Shown: positions 9,449 to 17,960 of the stretch, in pieces
How positions within the stretch are numbered: the stretch's first letter is position 1
How the letters are laid out: every line of letters begins with the position of its first letter
NCBI RefSeq assembly: GCF_029223485.1
Contig: NZ_JARHTP010000013.1
Location: forward strand, 248,001 to 312,000
Direction: 5' to 3'
DNA length: 64,000 bases
Origin: Streptomyces coacervatus
GTDB taxonomy: Bacteria; Actinomycetota; Actinomycetes; Streptomycetales; Streptomycetaceae
Position numbers and translations under genes: made by a program
Notes under the pieces: model-generated
The model's input: only the letters and a program-made list of their open reading frames with translations
What the model was told of the DNA's origin: nothing
Databases searched by the model: none

Positions 9449-9598
9449 ATGCACACCGACTTCCTCGTCGTCGGCAGCCGCGACCGGCGGGACGAGAGAC
9501 GCACCCTCGTCGGGAACGGCATCCGCAGCGCCCCGCACAGCAGCGACATCGACATCGCCGAGCGCGTAGGTATCCCGGCTGGGAGGCGCACCTCGTGA
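9449..9598 (+). CDS. Small hypothetical protein upstream of an XRE regulator
   Basis: 49 codons from the ATG at 9449, preceded by a near-perfect ribosome site CCAAGGAGAG at the right spacing. The stop TGA at 9596-9598 overlaps the GTG start of the next gene, so the two are translationally coupled. The product (MHTDFLVVGSRDRRDERR at its start) is charged and matches no family I know. The good ribosome site and the coupling are the main evidence that it is a real gene. Confidence 0.5.
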   Translation: MHTDFLVVGSRDRRDERRTLVGNGIRSAPHSSDIDIAERVGIPAGRRTS

Positions 9599-9912
9599 GC
9601 ACCCACCGCCTGGACGTCCCCCAACTCCACCGCCGTCTCGACACCCGACGCCGCGAACTCGGCCTCACCTGGCGGGGTGTCGCCCAGCAGACACGGCTTG
9701 CTCCGGCCACGTTCAGCCGGATCACCAACGGCCATTCACTCGAAGCCGACGCGCTCGTCACCCTCTTGGTCTGGCTCGACCTCGACAGCGACATCGCGGC
9801 CTTGATCGAACCCGGCGACAAACCGCTCCCCTGCCCAGACTGCGGACGGGTCTTCCAGCCCAAGCGCGACGGCAGCATGCGCGCCCACCCCTGCCGGAAA
9901 GCCGCCGAGTAA
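9595..9912 (+). CDS. Small XRE-type HTH regulator with a C-terminal Cys/His cluster
   Basis: 105 residues from a GTG at 9595 that overlaps the preceding stop. Residues 8-65 form a Cro/C1-type helix-turn-helix: RRRELGLTWRGVAQQTRLAPATFSRIT. The tail has CPDCGRVFQPKRDGSMRAHPC, with Cys-X2-Cys and a later His-X-X-Cys, which could bind a metal. Such small regulators are frequent next to integrated elements in Streptomyces. It probably controls itself and its neighbours; targets are unknown. Confidence 0.7.
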   Translation: MSTHRLDVPQLHRRLDTRRRELGLTWRGVAQQTRLAPATFSRITNGHSLEADALVTLLVWLDLDSDIAALIEPGDKPLPCPDCGRVFQPKRDGSMRAHPCRKAAE

Positions 9913-9996
9913 CCGCAGTTCGCCTCCTGCTCGCCACAGGCGCCACTGCCCCGCTCGCCCGTCCCCATCCGCCGCGAACATCACCGGAGCAACGCC

Positions 9997-10986
9997 ATGA
10001 CCCCGTTCCTGCTCATCGTCAGCCTGCTGTGCCTGTCCACCGGCTACTCCATCGTTTACCGCATGAGCCCCCGCGACCACGCCACCGTGACCGGCACCCC
10101 CGCTCAGGACGAGGCCGCGATGCTCGCCGCCGAACGCGACCGGTTCGACGAGCTTGTCGCAGATCTCGACTTCCAAACTTCCAGACGCCACCAGGACCAC
10201 CCCGCCTTGGCCCACCGCCACAGCGTCAACACGATCACCAGCGATGCCCTCGACGCCCTGTACGCCGAACGTGACCGGCTGCGCGAGCAACTCGACCAGG
10301 CGCCCCAGCAGGCCACCGATCCTGCCGACGACCTGGTGGCCGCGCTTGTGGAGCAAGCCGTCGGGCAGGCCGCCGAACTCCATGTCCAACTCGCAGACGT
10401 CGAGACCAAGCGGGTCGGCGTGTACCGCGAACGCGCCCATCTCCTCGGCTGGCTCGCCTCCCTTCACCACCACAACGCCTTCCTGACCGCGGCAACCGAC
10501 GTCGATGAACCCGGCTGGAAGCTGCTGCACCTCAACATTGCGGGACATAAGCTCTCCTGGCACATCGCACCACCTGATGTCGAGCTGTTGGATCACGTGA
10601 TGACGGTGCCGTTCGCCGACCCACGCTGGGAGTGGGACGGCAGCACCACCGACGAGAAGTACCAGCACATCCGCTCGCTGGCCTTCAGTCAGAAGAGCAT
10701 GGCCGTCCACACCCCGGCCCCGCCCGCCCATGCTCGAAGCACGAAAGCGGCCTCGGCCCCCGCGACCGGCCACAGCAGCACCCGCACGACGGCCACCCAG
10801 CCGAACGTCGACGCCCTCCTCGACGCCTACGCCGACCGGGGCACGGTCATCCAGCAGGCCATCCGCCTGGTCGACAGCGTCCTCGACGCCCCGTCCGTCG
10901 ACGCCGCCGAACAACGACCCATGCAGGACTTCGCCCACAAGATCCGAAACGCTCTCCTGTCCGCCGCTCCGAAGACCGACACCTGA
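9997..10986 (+). CDS. Membrane-anchored protein of the kind seen on actinobacterial mobile elements
   Basis: 329 residues from the ATG at 9997 (CGGAG upstream). There is a single N-terminal hydrophobic segment, then a long charged, probably coiled-coil stretch (about 40-150). A conserved-looking block of about 70 residues follows, containing LLHLNIAGHKLSWHI and RWEWDGSTTDEKYQHI. I associate this block with proteins of unknown function on actinophages and integrated elements. The C-terminal 100 residues are low-complexity and then helical. No enzymatic motif is visible. With the small gene and XRE regulator upstream it forms a three-gene group unlike its neighbours. Confidence 0.55.
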   Translation: MTPFLLIVSLLCLSTGYSIVYRMSPRDHATVTGTPAQDEAAMLAAERDRFDELVADLDFQTSRRHQDHPALAHRHSVNTITSDALDALYAERDRLREQLDQAPQQATDPADDLVAALVEQAVGQAAELHVQLADVETKRVGVYRERAHLLGWLASLHHHNAFLTAATDVDEPGWKLLHLNIAGHKLSWHIAPPDVELLDHVMTVPFADPRWEWDGSTTDEKYQHIRSLAFSQKSMAVHTPAPPAHARSTKAASAPATGHSSTRTTATQPNVDALLDAYADRGTVIQQAIRLVDSVLDAPSVDAAEQRPMQDFAHKIRNALLSAAPKTDT

Positions 10987-11080
10987 GCAGGCGAACTGGC
11001 CATACCGATCCTGCGGAGAGGCCCGAGCGGGTCGTCAGCCGTCACGTCGTCCAGGGCGCGTCCGGCCCGGGGCTGTCCGG

Positions 11081-12241
11081 TTAGTCGGAGAAGTCCTGGG
11101 TCATCCAGACGGTCCCGTTCGCGTCTCGGCACACCGAGATGCCGACGTGGGTGAAGGCGGAGCTGAGGATGTTGCGCCGGTGGCCGTCGTCGGGCGCCTT
11201 CTCGGCGAGCATCTGCCGGGTGAGGTCCACCGCGGCCGCGGCGATGGCCGCGGAGTCGTTGCCGACGCCCTCGGACTCGCCGATGTTCTCGCCGGCCGTG
11301 GTCCACTTCACGCCCGCGGCGGTTTCCCGGGCCCCCAACGCGTCCTCCCCCGGGCACTGGTGGGACAGGCCGCATCCGCCGGCCATCACGGTGGTGTGCG
11401 CCGCGGCGCTGCGGTTCAGCCCGTCGGTGACGGTGTAGTCCGCCAGTCCGGCCGCTTCCCGGGCCTTGTTGATCGTGGCGAGCACCTGCTGCGCCGGGTC
11501 GACACCGTCGGTGGAGGTGGGGGTGGGGCTGAGTGACGCCGTGCCGGTGCCGGCCACGGCCACCAGTTTCCACTGCTGGTTGTCGGCTCCGTTGTCGTGG
11601 AACTGGATGATCGCCGCGCCGTCCGTCGTGGCAGCGGACCTGACGTCCAGCATCTTGCCGCTGTTGCGGGACACGATCTTGACGGCGCCGCCGGTCACGT
11701 CGTCGATCCGCCACTGCTGGCTCGTGGCTCCGGCATCGGTCGCCTGCTGGACGTCGGCGAAGTCCTCTGTCGAGGAGCCCTTGACCGTCAGCACCTTGCC
11801 GCTGTTGCGGTTGACCAGCTCGTAGTAGTCGTCGCCGGTGGACTTCAGCTGCCATTCCTGGTTGTTGCCGCCGCTGTCCTGGTACTGGATGACCGCGGCG
11901 CCGTCCGCGGTGGAACTCCCGTTCACATCCAGCACCTTGCCGCTGTGCACGGACACCAGGTGGTAGTAGGCGGTGGCGTGGATCGTCGCAGCCTCGGATT
12001 CCGGCTGGGAGAGCAGGAGGGCAGGCCCCAGGACTGCGGGTATGCCGATCAGCACTCCGGTCGCGGTCCACCGGCGCCGGTGGCGCCCGCGGACTCGCGG
12101 GGCCGCTTCGGCGGGCTGCCGGCTCGAACTGTCGCCACTCACGTCGTTCACGCGGTAGATCTCCTCGATCAGGTCGATCAGAACTTCTTCGACGCGGCGG
12201 CCGACGGCTTCTCCGCAGTCGTCCTGTTTGCGGGACTGCAT
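11081..12241 (-). CDS. Secreted or anchored ricin-lectin / CAP domain protein
   Basis: 386 residues from the ATG at 12241. A charged N-terminus is followed by one hydrophobic segment near residue 60 (TGVLIGIPAVLGPALLL). Residues about 90-225 contain three beta-trefoil repeats of the ricin B-lectin type, each with a HSGKVLDV-like start and a QQW end (NSGKVLTVKG...SQQWRI, NSGKMLDVRS...NQQWKL). Residues about 255-386 are a CAP/SCP domain with AAAHTTVMA, TAGENIG and HRRNILSSAFTHVGI. CAP domains are extracellular and mostly of unknown activity; the lectin part likely binds carbohydrate. It is divergent from the esterase at 12437. Confidence 0.85.
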   Translation of the reverse strand: MQSRKQDDCGEAVGRRVEEVLIDLIEEIYRVNDVSGDSSSRQPAEAAPRVRGRHRRRWTATGVLIGIPAVLGPALLLSQPESEAATIHATAYYHLVSVHSGKVLDVNGSSTADGAAVIQYQDSGGNNQEWQLKSTGDDYYELVNRNSGKVLTVKGSSTEDFADVQQATDAGATSQQWRIDDVTGGAVKIVSRNSGKMLDVRSAATTDGAAIIQFHDNGADNQQWKLVAVAGTGTASLSPTPTSTDGVDPAQQVLATINKAREAAGLADYTVTDGLNRSAAAHTTVMAGGCGLSHQCPGEDALGARETAAGVKWTTAGENIGESEGVGNDSAAIAAAAVDLTRQMLAEKAPDDGHRRNILSSAFTHVGISVCRDANGTVWMTQDFSD

Positions 12242-12436
12242 GGCGTACCGGCCGGATCCAGGCGACTCAGGGAGCGACCGCTGGATCTCCCCTCAGTGGT
12301 CGCGGAACCGAAAGAGGTTGCCGCGTGGCGCGGGGATCCGGTCGCCTTCAAGCCACTTGCGCAAAGGACGACTTGGGTGGTGGGGCGAGAGGCCGTGTCA
12401 CAGAGTTTCCACAAGGTCCACCGACACCGTCGCGAC

Positions 12437-13432
12437 ATGACACGAAGAGACGACTCCCGTGCCTTCTGGCGGCAGTTGGGCCGGCGGGCGCGCGCCGGGG
12501 CGGGGGCCGCGATCTGCACGGTGCTGCTCACGGCCGGCTGCACGGCCCGCTCCGGGGCACACGGATCCGCCGCGGCCACCGCATCTGCGTCGGCGGTGGC
12601 GACCGGGTCGTCGGTCAGCCGCCTGCACGTGGGTGGTCTGGAGCGCACCTACCGTCTCCATCTCCCGCCCGGCCTGCCCACCGGAACGCGAGTGCCGCTG
12701 GTGGTGATGCTGCACGGTGGGTTCGGCACCGCCGCCCAGGCGGAGCAGACCTACGGCTGGGACGCCGAGGCCGATCGGCACGCCTTCGCCGTCGCCTACC
12801 CGGACGGCCTCGACCGCGCCTGGGCGGCGGGCGGCGGCTGCTGCGGGCGGCCCGCCGCGCGGGGCGTGGACGATGTGGCGTTCATCAGCGCGGTGGTGTC
12901 GGACATCGAGCACCGCCACCCCGTCGATACGCGGCGGATATACGCCACGGGCATCTCCAACGGCGGCCTCATGGCCTACCGACTGGCCTGCGACACCCGT
13001 CTGTTCGCCGCGATCGGTACGGACTCCGCGACCCAGCTCGGCCCGTGCTCCGCCCCAGCACCGATCTCGGTACTGCACATCCACGGCACGGCCGATCACA
13101 ACATCCCCTACCAGGGCGGCCGTGGGGAGGGTCCCGCGCACATCGACGGGCCAGCCGTACCCGCTGTCCTCGCCGGGTGGCGCACCGTCGACCACTGCAC
13201 CCCGCCGACCAGCGGCACGAGCGGGACGGTCACCCGTCTCACCGCCGCCTGCCCGTACGGCCGCGCGGTCGAACTGATCACCGTCTCCGGAGCGGGCCAC
13301 CAGTGGCCGGGCAGCGCGCCCCGGACGGCCGTCGAGCGCCTGTTGGGTCTGGACGCGCCGTCCAACGCCTTGAACGCCACTGACACGTTCTGGTCCTTCT
13401 TCGCCGCCCACCCGGCGTGCCCCTCACCGTGA
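12437..13432 (+). CDS. Lipoprotein esterase of the PHB-depolymerase / LpqC type
   Basis: 331 residues from the ATG at 12437, chosen because it directly precedes a signal peptide ending in a lipobox, LLTAGC. The mature protein has the poly(3-hydroxybutyrate) depolymerase/feruloyl esterase fold. VPLVVMLHGGFG gives the oxyanion-hole region, ATGISNGGLMAYRLA contains the nucleophile Ser, IHGTADHNIPY holds the acid residue, and GAGHQWPG the catalytic His. The Cys-rich segment GGGCCGRPA fits known members. Its substrate could be a polyester, feruloyl ester or another short ester. The ribosome site is weak. It is transcribed away from the ricin-CAP gene. Confidence 0.85.
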   Translation: MTRRDDSRAFWRQLGRRARAGAGAAICTVLLTAGCTARSGAHGSAAATASASAVATGSSVSRLHVGGLERTYRLHLPPGLPTGTRVPLVVMLHGGFGTAAQAEQTYGWDAEADRHAFAVAYPDGLDRAWAAGGGCCGRPAARGVDDVAFISAVVSDIEHRHPVDTRRIYATGISNGGLMAYRLACDTRLFAAIGTDSATQLGPCSAPAPISVLHIHGTADHNIPYQGGRGEGPAHIDGPAVPAVLAGWRTVDHCTPPTSGTSGTVTRLTAACPYGRAVELITVSGAGHQWPGSAPRTAVERLLGLDAPSNALNATDTFWSFFAAHPACPSP

Positions 13433-13577
13433 ACAACGCACAACGGACTGCGCGCGATCATCCACGCGTATGGAAGACGGCGCCCCGCGAAGAACCGCGC
13501 CGCGTGACAATCTCTCCCACGAACCGTATTCGGGCGAAAGGCGCACCCGATGGCCATAGCCACCGCACACCGGACGG

Positions 13578-13693
13578 TTTCCCGGCTGAACAGGTTCCGC
13601 CTGAACTCGTGCGACGGCTGCGGGATCAACTCGCCTCCATGGCGGACGAGGTGGAGAACGAGGTCCGAAGGCAGGTACCCGAGTACGCCAGCT
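13578..13693 (+). pseudogene. N-terminal fragment of a PucR-family regulator
   Basis: On the plus strand the frame reads PPELVRRLRDQLASMADEV followed by ENEVRRQVPEYA. This matches the N-terminus of PucR/CdaR-type regulators with a C-terminal HTH (the 'LADEIVAEIRRAVPEYA' region). Homology stops at the PEYA motif near 13693. A possible original start, ATG at 13550 behind GAAAGGCG, is in another frame, so there is also a frameshift. The continuation of the protein is found on the opposite strand immediately to the right. Confidence 0.55.
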
Positions 13694-13925
13694 TCCAGCA
13701 GCCTCTTCCGACGCCGCTCCAACTCGTCGGAGTCACGCAGCCGCGCCTGCGCGTACCCGGCCGCGGCGGCCTCCGTGACCTCGTGGACGGTACGGAGAGC
13801 GATCTCGCCCAGCACCGACATGCCCCCCGGCCCCAGACCCAGTTCGTCCACCTGCCGGCCCAACCGCCGCCAGGCGTGACCCGAGTTCGTAGTACGCGCC
13901 CGCGATCGAGTCGTCTTGACCGCTC
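13691..13925 (-). pseudogene. Inverted middle fragment of the same PucR-type regulator
   Basis: Read on the minus strand, one frame gives DDSIAGAYYELGSRLA. After a one-base frameshift near 13876, a second frame gives WRRLGRQVDELGLGPGGM, EVTEAAAAGYAQARLRDSDE and LERRRKRLLEA. Together they follow the order of the central PucR region ('SLDALQAAYRVGARVAWRR ... AEGYAEAQ ... ELERRRRRLL'). The fragment ends at 13691, exactly where the plus-strand N-terminal fragment ends. No C-terminal HTH is found nearby. About 50 residues expected between the two fragments are missing, so the gene has suffered inversion and deletion. Confidence 0.55.
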
Positions 13926-14113
13926 GGGCCGGATCGATGGACCTGCCGCACGCTTGTGGAATTCAGTGCTGTCGGCTGGCGATTGACGCACTGTCAAATA
14001 TCGTTGTTAGAAAGGATGTTGATGGCGGATTTGTAGCAACGAAAGGGCGCACGCGCTCCTTTCCTGCCCTGTAGCTTCTACCCGTCAGCAGGGGCTTGAA
14101 CAAGGGTGGACGT

Positions 14114-15178
14114 GTGGTTGCCTCTCCGCATACCGAAAAGTTGGCGGCTCACCTTCGGATGCTGAAGGACCGAAGTGGCCGGGGCTACGACCGCCTCGGC
14201 AAGGAGGCGGGCGTCAGCGGTTCCAGTCTGCATCGGTACTGCTCCGGCCTCGGCGTCCCGACGGACTACCGGGTGGTGCACGCCTTCGCCAAGGTGTGCG
14301 GCGCCAGTGCGGAGGAACTCCGCGAACTGCACCGGCTGTGGGCGCTGGCGGACACCGACCGGGATGTCCCGGCGGTGACCGCCAAGGAGAACCCGGAACC
14401 GGATGTGCCCGAGCCTGCCGTACCCGCACAGGCGAATCCCGGGCCGGACGACATCACCCCGCTGGAGATCACCCCGGAGGCGACCGGCGAGCCGCGACGG
14501 GCCCGGCTGCCCGAGAAGCTTTCCTCGCGGGCCGCGATACTGGCCGCCGTGGTCACGGTGCTGCTGGTGGCCGGCTTCGTGTGGCTGCCCTCCGAGGGCC
14601 CCGCCGGTGGGTCTGCGGCGGTCGGCGACAAGCTGCTGTACTCCCCGGCGTGCGCGACGGTGAGCATGGGAGAGCACGACGAGTGTGTGCGTGAGGTCCA
14701 GCGCCTGTTGGTGCGGGCCAAGGGCAAACTCGCCGTCGACAGTGACTTCGGGCCGGAGACCCTGCGCAGGGTGACCGCGTTCCAGGTGCTGGCGGGTGTG
14801 ACGGCCCGAGGTGTGGTCGACGAGGACACCAAGAAGGCGCTCTACGCGCAGAAGGCGAGCATGACGACCTGGTCGCCGGCCAAGGTGGCGAAGCGGATCC
14901 GCGAGGTGTTCGTCGAGGACCCCGACACGGCCGTGGCCATCGCCCGCTGTGCGTCGTTCCTCGACCCGCTGTACGTGCTGCCGAACACCAACGGCAGCCG
15001 CAATTGGGGGGTGTTCCAGATCTCCGACGCCCGTCTGCGGGACCTCGACGGCACACCGCTGCGGGCGTTCGACCCGGACTGGAACATCAAGGCGGCCCAC
15101 CGTCTGTGGAGCGTCCGGCACGACTTCCACGACTGGCCCTCCTGCCAGGCGGCGCTCAAGGGCACGCCGAAGAGCTGA
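14114..15178 (+). CDS. HTH - transmembrane - peptidoglycan-binding - lysozyme-like protein
   Basis: 354 residues from the GTG at 14114 (GGGTGGA just upstream); a TTG at 14096 in the same frame is the alternative. Residues about 5-75 form an XRE-type HTH (YDRLGKEAGVSGSSLHRYCS). A Pro/Glu-rich linker leads to one membrane helix near 140-160 (ILAAVVTVLLVAGFVWLP). Outside the membrane come a peptidoglycan-binding repeat (VREVQRLLVRAKGKLAVD, DFGPETLRRVTAFQ) and a lysozyme/transglycosylase-like domain with NTNGSRNWGVFQISDARL and AHRLWSVRHDFHDWPSC. A DNA-binding domain joined through the membrane to a wall-binding enzyme suggests a one-component sensor or regulated hydrolase. It heads a cluster of wall-active genes. 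Confidence 0.8.
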   Translation: MVASPHTEKLAAHLRMLKDRSGRGYDRLGKEAGVSGSSLHRYCSGLGVPTDYRVVHAFAKVCGASAEELRELHRLWALADTDRDVPAVTAKENPEPDVPEPAVPAQANPGPDDITPLEITPEATGEPRRARLPEKLSSRAAILAAVVTVLLVAGFVWLPSEGPAGGSAAVGDKLLYSPACATVSMGEHDECVREVQRLLVRAKGKLAVDSDFGPETLRRVTAFQVLAGVTARGVVDEDTKKALYAQKASMTTWSPAKVAKRIREVFVEDPDTAVAIARCASFLDPLYVLPNTNGSRNWGVFQISDARLRDLDGTPLRAFDPDWNIKAAHRLWSVRHDFHDWPSCQAALKGTPKS

Positions 15179-15179
15179 A

Positions 15180-15224
15180 GCCGGGGCCCTCGGGTACTAC
15201 CCCGCGGTATCCGAGGGCCCCGGC
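15180..15224. terminator. Strong bidirectional hairpin between convergent genes
   Basis: A perfect 14-bp stem, GCCGGGGCCCTCGG at 15180-15193 and its reverse complement at 15211-15224, encloses a 17-base loop. It begins two bases after the stop of the HTH-lysozyme gene and lies 14 bases before the stop of the convergent peptidase gene. No T-tract follows, as is common in Streptomyces terminators. Confidence 0.8.
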
Positions 15225-15238
15225 TCCTGGCGACGGCG

Positions 15239-15988
15239 TCAGATCGTGCCGTCCTCCCACCACCAGTCACGGCCGAGGTCAGCCCTGCTGTCGACGTGCT
15301 GGTGGTCGGTGTTGTATGTCTCCAGTCCGGAGAACCCGCAGGTCTCCGCCTTCTGGTAGACGGTCTTGTTGGCCACGCCGGGCACATCGAGGTCGGCGGC
15401 GGTGCCGTACAGGTGCATGCTGTCGGTGGCGCCGCCGATGTCGGCGTTGTGCGCGATGCTGCGGAAACCGGAGTTGACCGTGATCGGCTTGTCGCCCAGC
15501 TTCTTGCGCAGCGCCTCCAGCTTGTACATGCAGCGGCGGACGTTCTCCTTCACCTGCGACGCGCTCAGCTTGCCGCCGTTGAAGGTGCCGTCCGTCTGGT
15601 TCACGAACTCGCTCCAGTTGAAGTGGAGCGTGGAGCCGTCCGACTGCTCCAGCGCGTTGAGCTTCGCCTGGGTGTTGGGTCCGACGCTGGCGTCTGCGGT
15701 GAGGCCGTACGCCGTCTGGAACCGGCGTACGGCCGCCGCCGTACCAGGGCCGAAGTCACCGTCGATGCCGACCCGGCTGTGGCCGGCGCTGTCCGCCGCC
15801 CAGCCCGCGATTCTGATCTGCAGCTCGGTCACGTCGGCGCCGTTGTCGCCCTGTTTCAGGGTGCGTGACCACGAATAGGCCTGTGCGGTGCCCGAGAACA
15901 GCAGCCCACCGAAGGTGATGCCGGCACCGGCGGCCAGCGTGCCCCGCAGCATGGCTCGGCGGTCGAGGGGGCGGAAGGAGGAACTCAT
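15239..15988 (-). CDS. Secreted M15-type D,D-carboxypeptidase with peptidoglycan-binding domain
   Basis: 249 residues. The N-terminus RRAMLRGTLAAGAGITFGG is a twin-arginine signal ending in AQA. Residues about 45-115 form a peptidoglycan-binding domain (GADVTELQIRIAGW, DGDFGPGTAAAVRRFQ). The rest is a peptidase M15A domain of the Streptomyces albus G D-Ala-D-Ala carboxypeptidase type. SGFRS, HLYGTAADLDV and the terminal TDHQHVD supply the His and Asp residues that coordinate zinc. The enzyme should cut the terminal D-Ala or a cross-bridge in peptidoglycan. It is followed on the same strand upstream by two other secreted proteins. Confidence 0.88.
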   Translation of the reverse strand: MSSSFRPLDRRAMLRGTLAAGAGITFGGLLFSGTAQAYSWSRTLKQGDNGADVTELQIRIAGWAADSAGHSRVGIDGDFGPGTAAAVRRFQTAYGLTADASVGPNTQAKLNALEQSDGSTLHFNWSEFVNQTDGTFNGGKLSASQVKENVRRCMYKLEALRKKLGDKPITVNSGFRSIAHNADIGGATDSMHLYGTAADLDVPGVANKTVYQKAETCGFSGLETYNTDHQHVDSRADLGRDWWWEDGTI

Positions 15989-16024
15989 GGTTGCCCTTTC
16001 GAGGAACGATGTTGCGTGAAGAGG

Positions 16025-16441
16025 TCAGTAGGCGATCTGGAAGGTGACGTTCTGCGCGTCGATGTCGTAGGCGTGCACACGCAGGACGAAGTGGGTGCCG
16101 TCCTTGACGTCCGTGGCGACAGTTCCCCACTCGGTGCCGTGTGTGGTGTACGCGTCGTCGTTGTTGCACTTGGTGGTGTGGTCGACGAACACCACGCAGG
16201 CGTCCAGGTACACCCCCGGCTCATCCGTGATGAGCCGCATGTTGATGTCGTTGCACCGCGAGGACGTGGTGTAGGTGCCGTACTCCTTGGCGGCCGCCTG
16301 GTAGTGGTACGTCAGGGTCCTGGCGCCGCCGTAGCAGCTGAGGGCGGCGGCCGAGGACTGTGCCGAGGCGGGCGCGACGCCCGCTCCCAGGAGTGCGGCC
16401 GCGGCGAACAGGGCCGAGGCGATCGTTCTGCTGCGGATCAT
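16025..16441 (-). CDS. Small secreted protein of unknown function
   Basis: 138 residues from the ATG at 16441, chosen because it has GGGAGA upstream and starts a clean Sec signal (RSRTIASALFAAAALLGAG ending in ASAQ). The frame extends further 5' but without a signal. The mature part of about 105 residues has four cysteines (SCYGG, SRCND, DACVV, TKCNN), so two disulfides are likely, and a beta-rich pattern. I do not recognise a family. It lies between a peptidase and a GH25 lysozyme, all on the minus strand, so a wall-related or inhibitor role is possible but unproven. Confidence 0.75.
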   Translation of the reverse strand: MIRSRTIASALFAAAALLGAGVAPASAQSSAAALSCYGGARTLTYHYQAAAKEYGTYTTSSRCNDINMRLITDEPGVYLDACVVFVDHTTKCNNDDAYTTHGTEWGTVATDVKDGTHFVLRVHAYDIDAQNVTFQIAY

Positions 16442-16503
16442 GGTGGTCTCCCTACGGTGAGGGGGCGGGATGGTCACGCGGGGTCCCCTGCTTGTGGGCG
16501 GGA

Positions 16504-17853
16504 TCAGCGGTTGGCCAGACGGTCCAGGTCGGCCTGGGTGCCGTTGAACACGTCCGCGGTCGCCGGTGCCTTGATGCCCGGGAACAGGGCGGCGTCGGTG
16601 TACTGCCACATCGCCCAGGTCGTCGAGCCGTTCGGCAGCGGCGGCTGGGTGATCGACCGGCGGTAGTCCGCGAGTTGCAGCGGATAGCGGGCGAAGGCGG
16701 TGGTCGAACCCAGGCAGTCGTCCAGGAAGGACTTCTGGGTGTAGATGATCGGAGTGCGGCCGAAGGCCGCCTCCACCCGGTCGAGCCAGGCCTTGGTGTC
16801 GGCCACCGTGCCGTAGGTGGGGCAGCGGCCGGTGCCGTCGTCCATGCGTTCCAGGTCGAAGATCGGCGGCAGGTCGCCCGCCCGCTGCCCGGTGTAGCCG
16901 GTCGCCCGCACGGCGGCGATGAACCGGTCGGCCTGCGCGGCACCCGTGTCGGGTGAGCTGCCGGTGTAGAAGTGGTAGGGCGCGACGGCCAGCCCCGCCG
17001 CCCTGGCCGCCGGGAGGTCGGTGGCGAGGTACTCGTCGGTGACGTTCGTACCTCGGGTCGCCTTGACCGTCGCGAACTCGACGCCCGAGGCCCGTACGGC
17101 CTTCCAGTCGATCGGCGCGCCGCCGGGGTGCTGGTACTTGGCCGTGTCCAGCCCGTCGATCGGGTAGCCGGCGGGGCGCGGCGGCGTGCAGTACGTGTTA
17201 CGGCTGGACCAGTCCCCAAGCTTCGCCCAGGTGTTCGGTCCCACGACGCCGTCGGAACCGAGGCCGGCGCAGCTCTGGAGCTCGATGACCCGGGACTCGG
17301 TCCCGCCCCCGAAGTCGCCGTCGATCGTCAACGGCGCATAGTGGAACGGCTCCATGGCCAGGTTCAGGCGGCACTGCAGTTCCTTGACCTCAGTGCCGTT
17401 CGCACCCCTTCGCAGCGTCGGTCGCGTGTCGGTGTGGCCGCAGACGGTCGACTGCGCCGTACTCGACGCCCCCTGGGTGGCACAGGTGTGCGGTTGCGCG
17501 GCCCAGGTGTTCAGTGCGGCCCAGGTCCGCGGACCGAGCACACCGTCCACATCCAGCCCGGCGCACCGCTGGAACTCCTTGACCCGCGTCTCCGTCGCCG
17601 GCCCGAACGAGCCGTCCGCAGCAATCGGCGTGTACCGGCTCGGTTTTGTCGCCAGATCGAGTTCGCACTGCGCCTCGATCGCCGAGTCCCCCGTCGATCC
17701 CCGTTGCAGGGTGGGCTGTGCGTTCGTGTGCCCGCAGACCGCCACCGCAGTCGCCACGGACTGCGCCGCCTGCACCGCGGTGGGCCCGCTCAGGGGCAGG
17801 ACCGCTGCTGCGACGAGGGTCAGTCCCCGCAGAAGCGCCGTCCTCTGTCCCAT
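16504..17853 (-). CDS. Secreted GH25 lysozyme with two peptidoglycan-binding domains
   Basis: 449 residues with a Sec signal (GLTLVAAAVLPLSGPTAV). Two similar peptidoglycan-binding-like repeats follow (residues about 40-115 and 135-210). Each starts CGHT with PTL and contains a G(S/D)FG..TE.RV motif and C-x-GLD/GLGSDGV...TWA. The C-terminal half (about 230-449) is a glycosyl hydrolase family 25 domain: GLDTAKYQ with the first catalytic Asp, PYHFYT, PPIFDLERMD with the acidic pair, and TTWAMWQYTD. It should cleave the 1,4-beta bond between MurNAc and GlcNAc. The repeat pair probably targets the enzyme to the wall. Confidence 0.9.
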   Translation of the reverse strand: MGQRTALLRGLTLVAAAVLPLSGPTAVQAAQSVATAVAVCGHTNAQPTLQRGSTGDSAIEAQCELDLATKPSRYTPIAADGSFGPATETRVKEFQRCAGLDVDGVLGPRTWAALNTWAAQPHTCATQGASSTAQSTVCGHTDTRPTLRRGANGTEVKELQCRLNLAMEPFHYAPLTIDGDFGGGTESRVIELQSCAGLGSDGVVGPNTWAKLGDWSSRNTYCTPPRPAGYPIDGLDTAKYQHPGGAPIDWKAVRASGVEFATVKATRGTNVTDEYLATDLPAARAAGLAVAPYHFYTGSSPDTGAAQADRFIAAVRATGYTGQRAGDLPPIFDLERMDDGTGRCPTYGTVADTKAWLDRVEAAFGRTPIIYTQKSFLDDCLGSTTAFARYPLQLADYRRSITQPPLPNGSTTWAMWQYTDAALFPGIKAPATADVFNGTQADLDRLANR

Positions 17854-17960
17854 CTGGTGTTCCCCCTCTTGTGAGTGACCGGGAGCTCCCGGCGCAGGTC
17901 ATGCTGGCAGCGTTGCCGTGCGGGGTGGATCGCCTTGTCCCGGATTGGGATGCTGGGACA

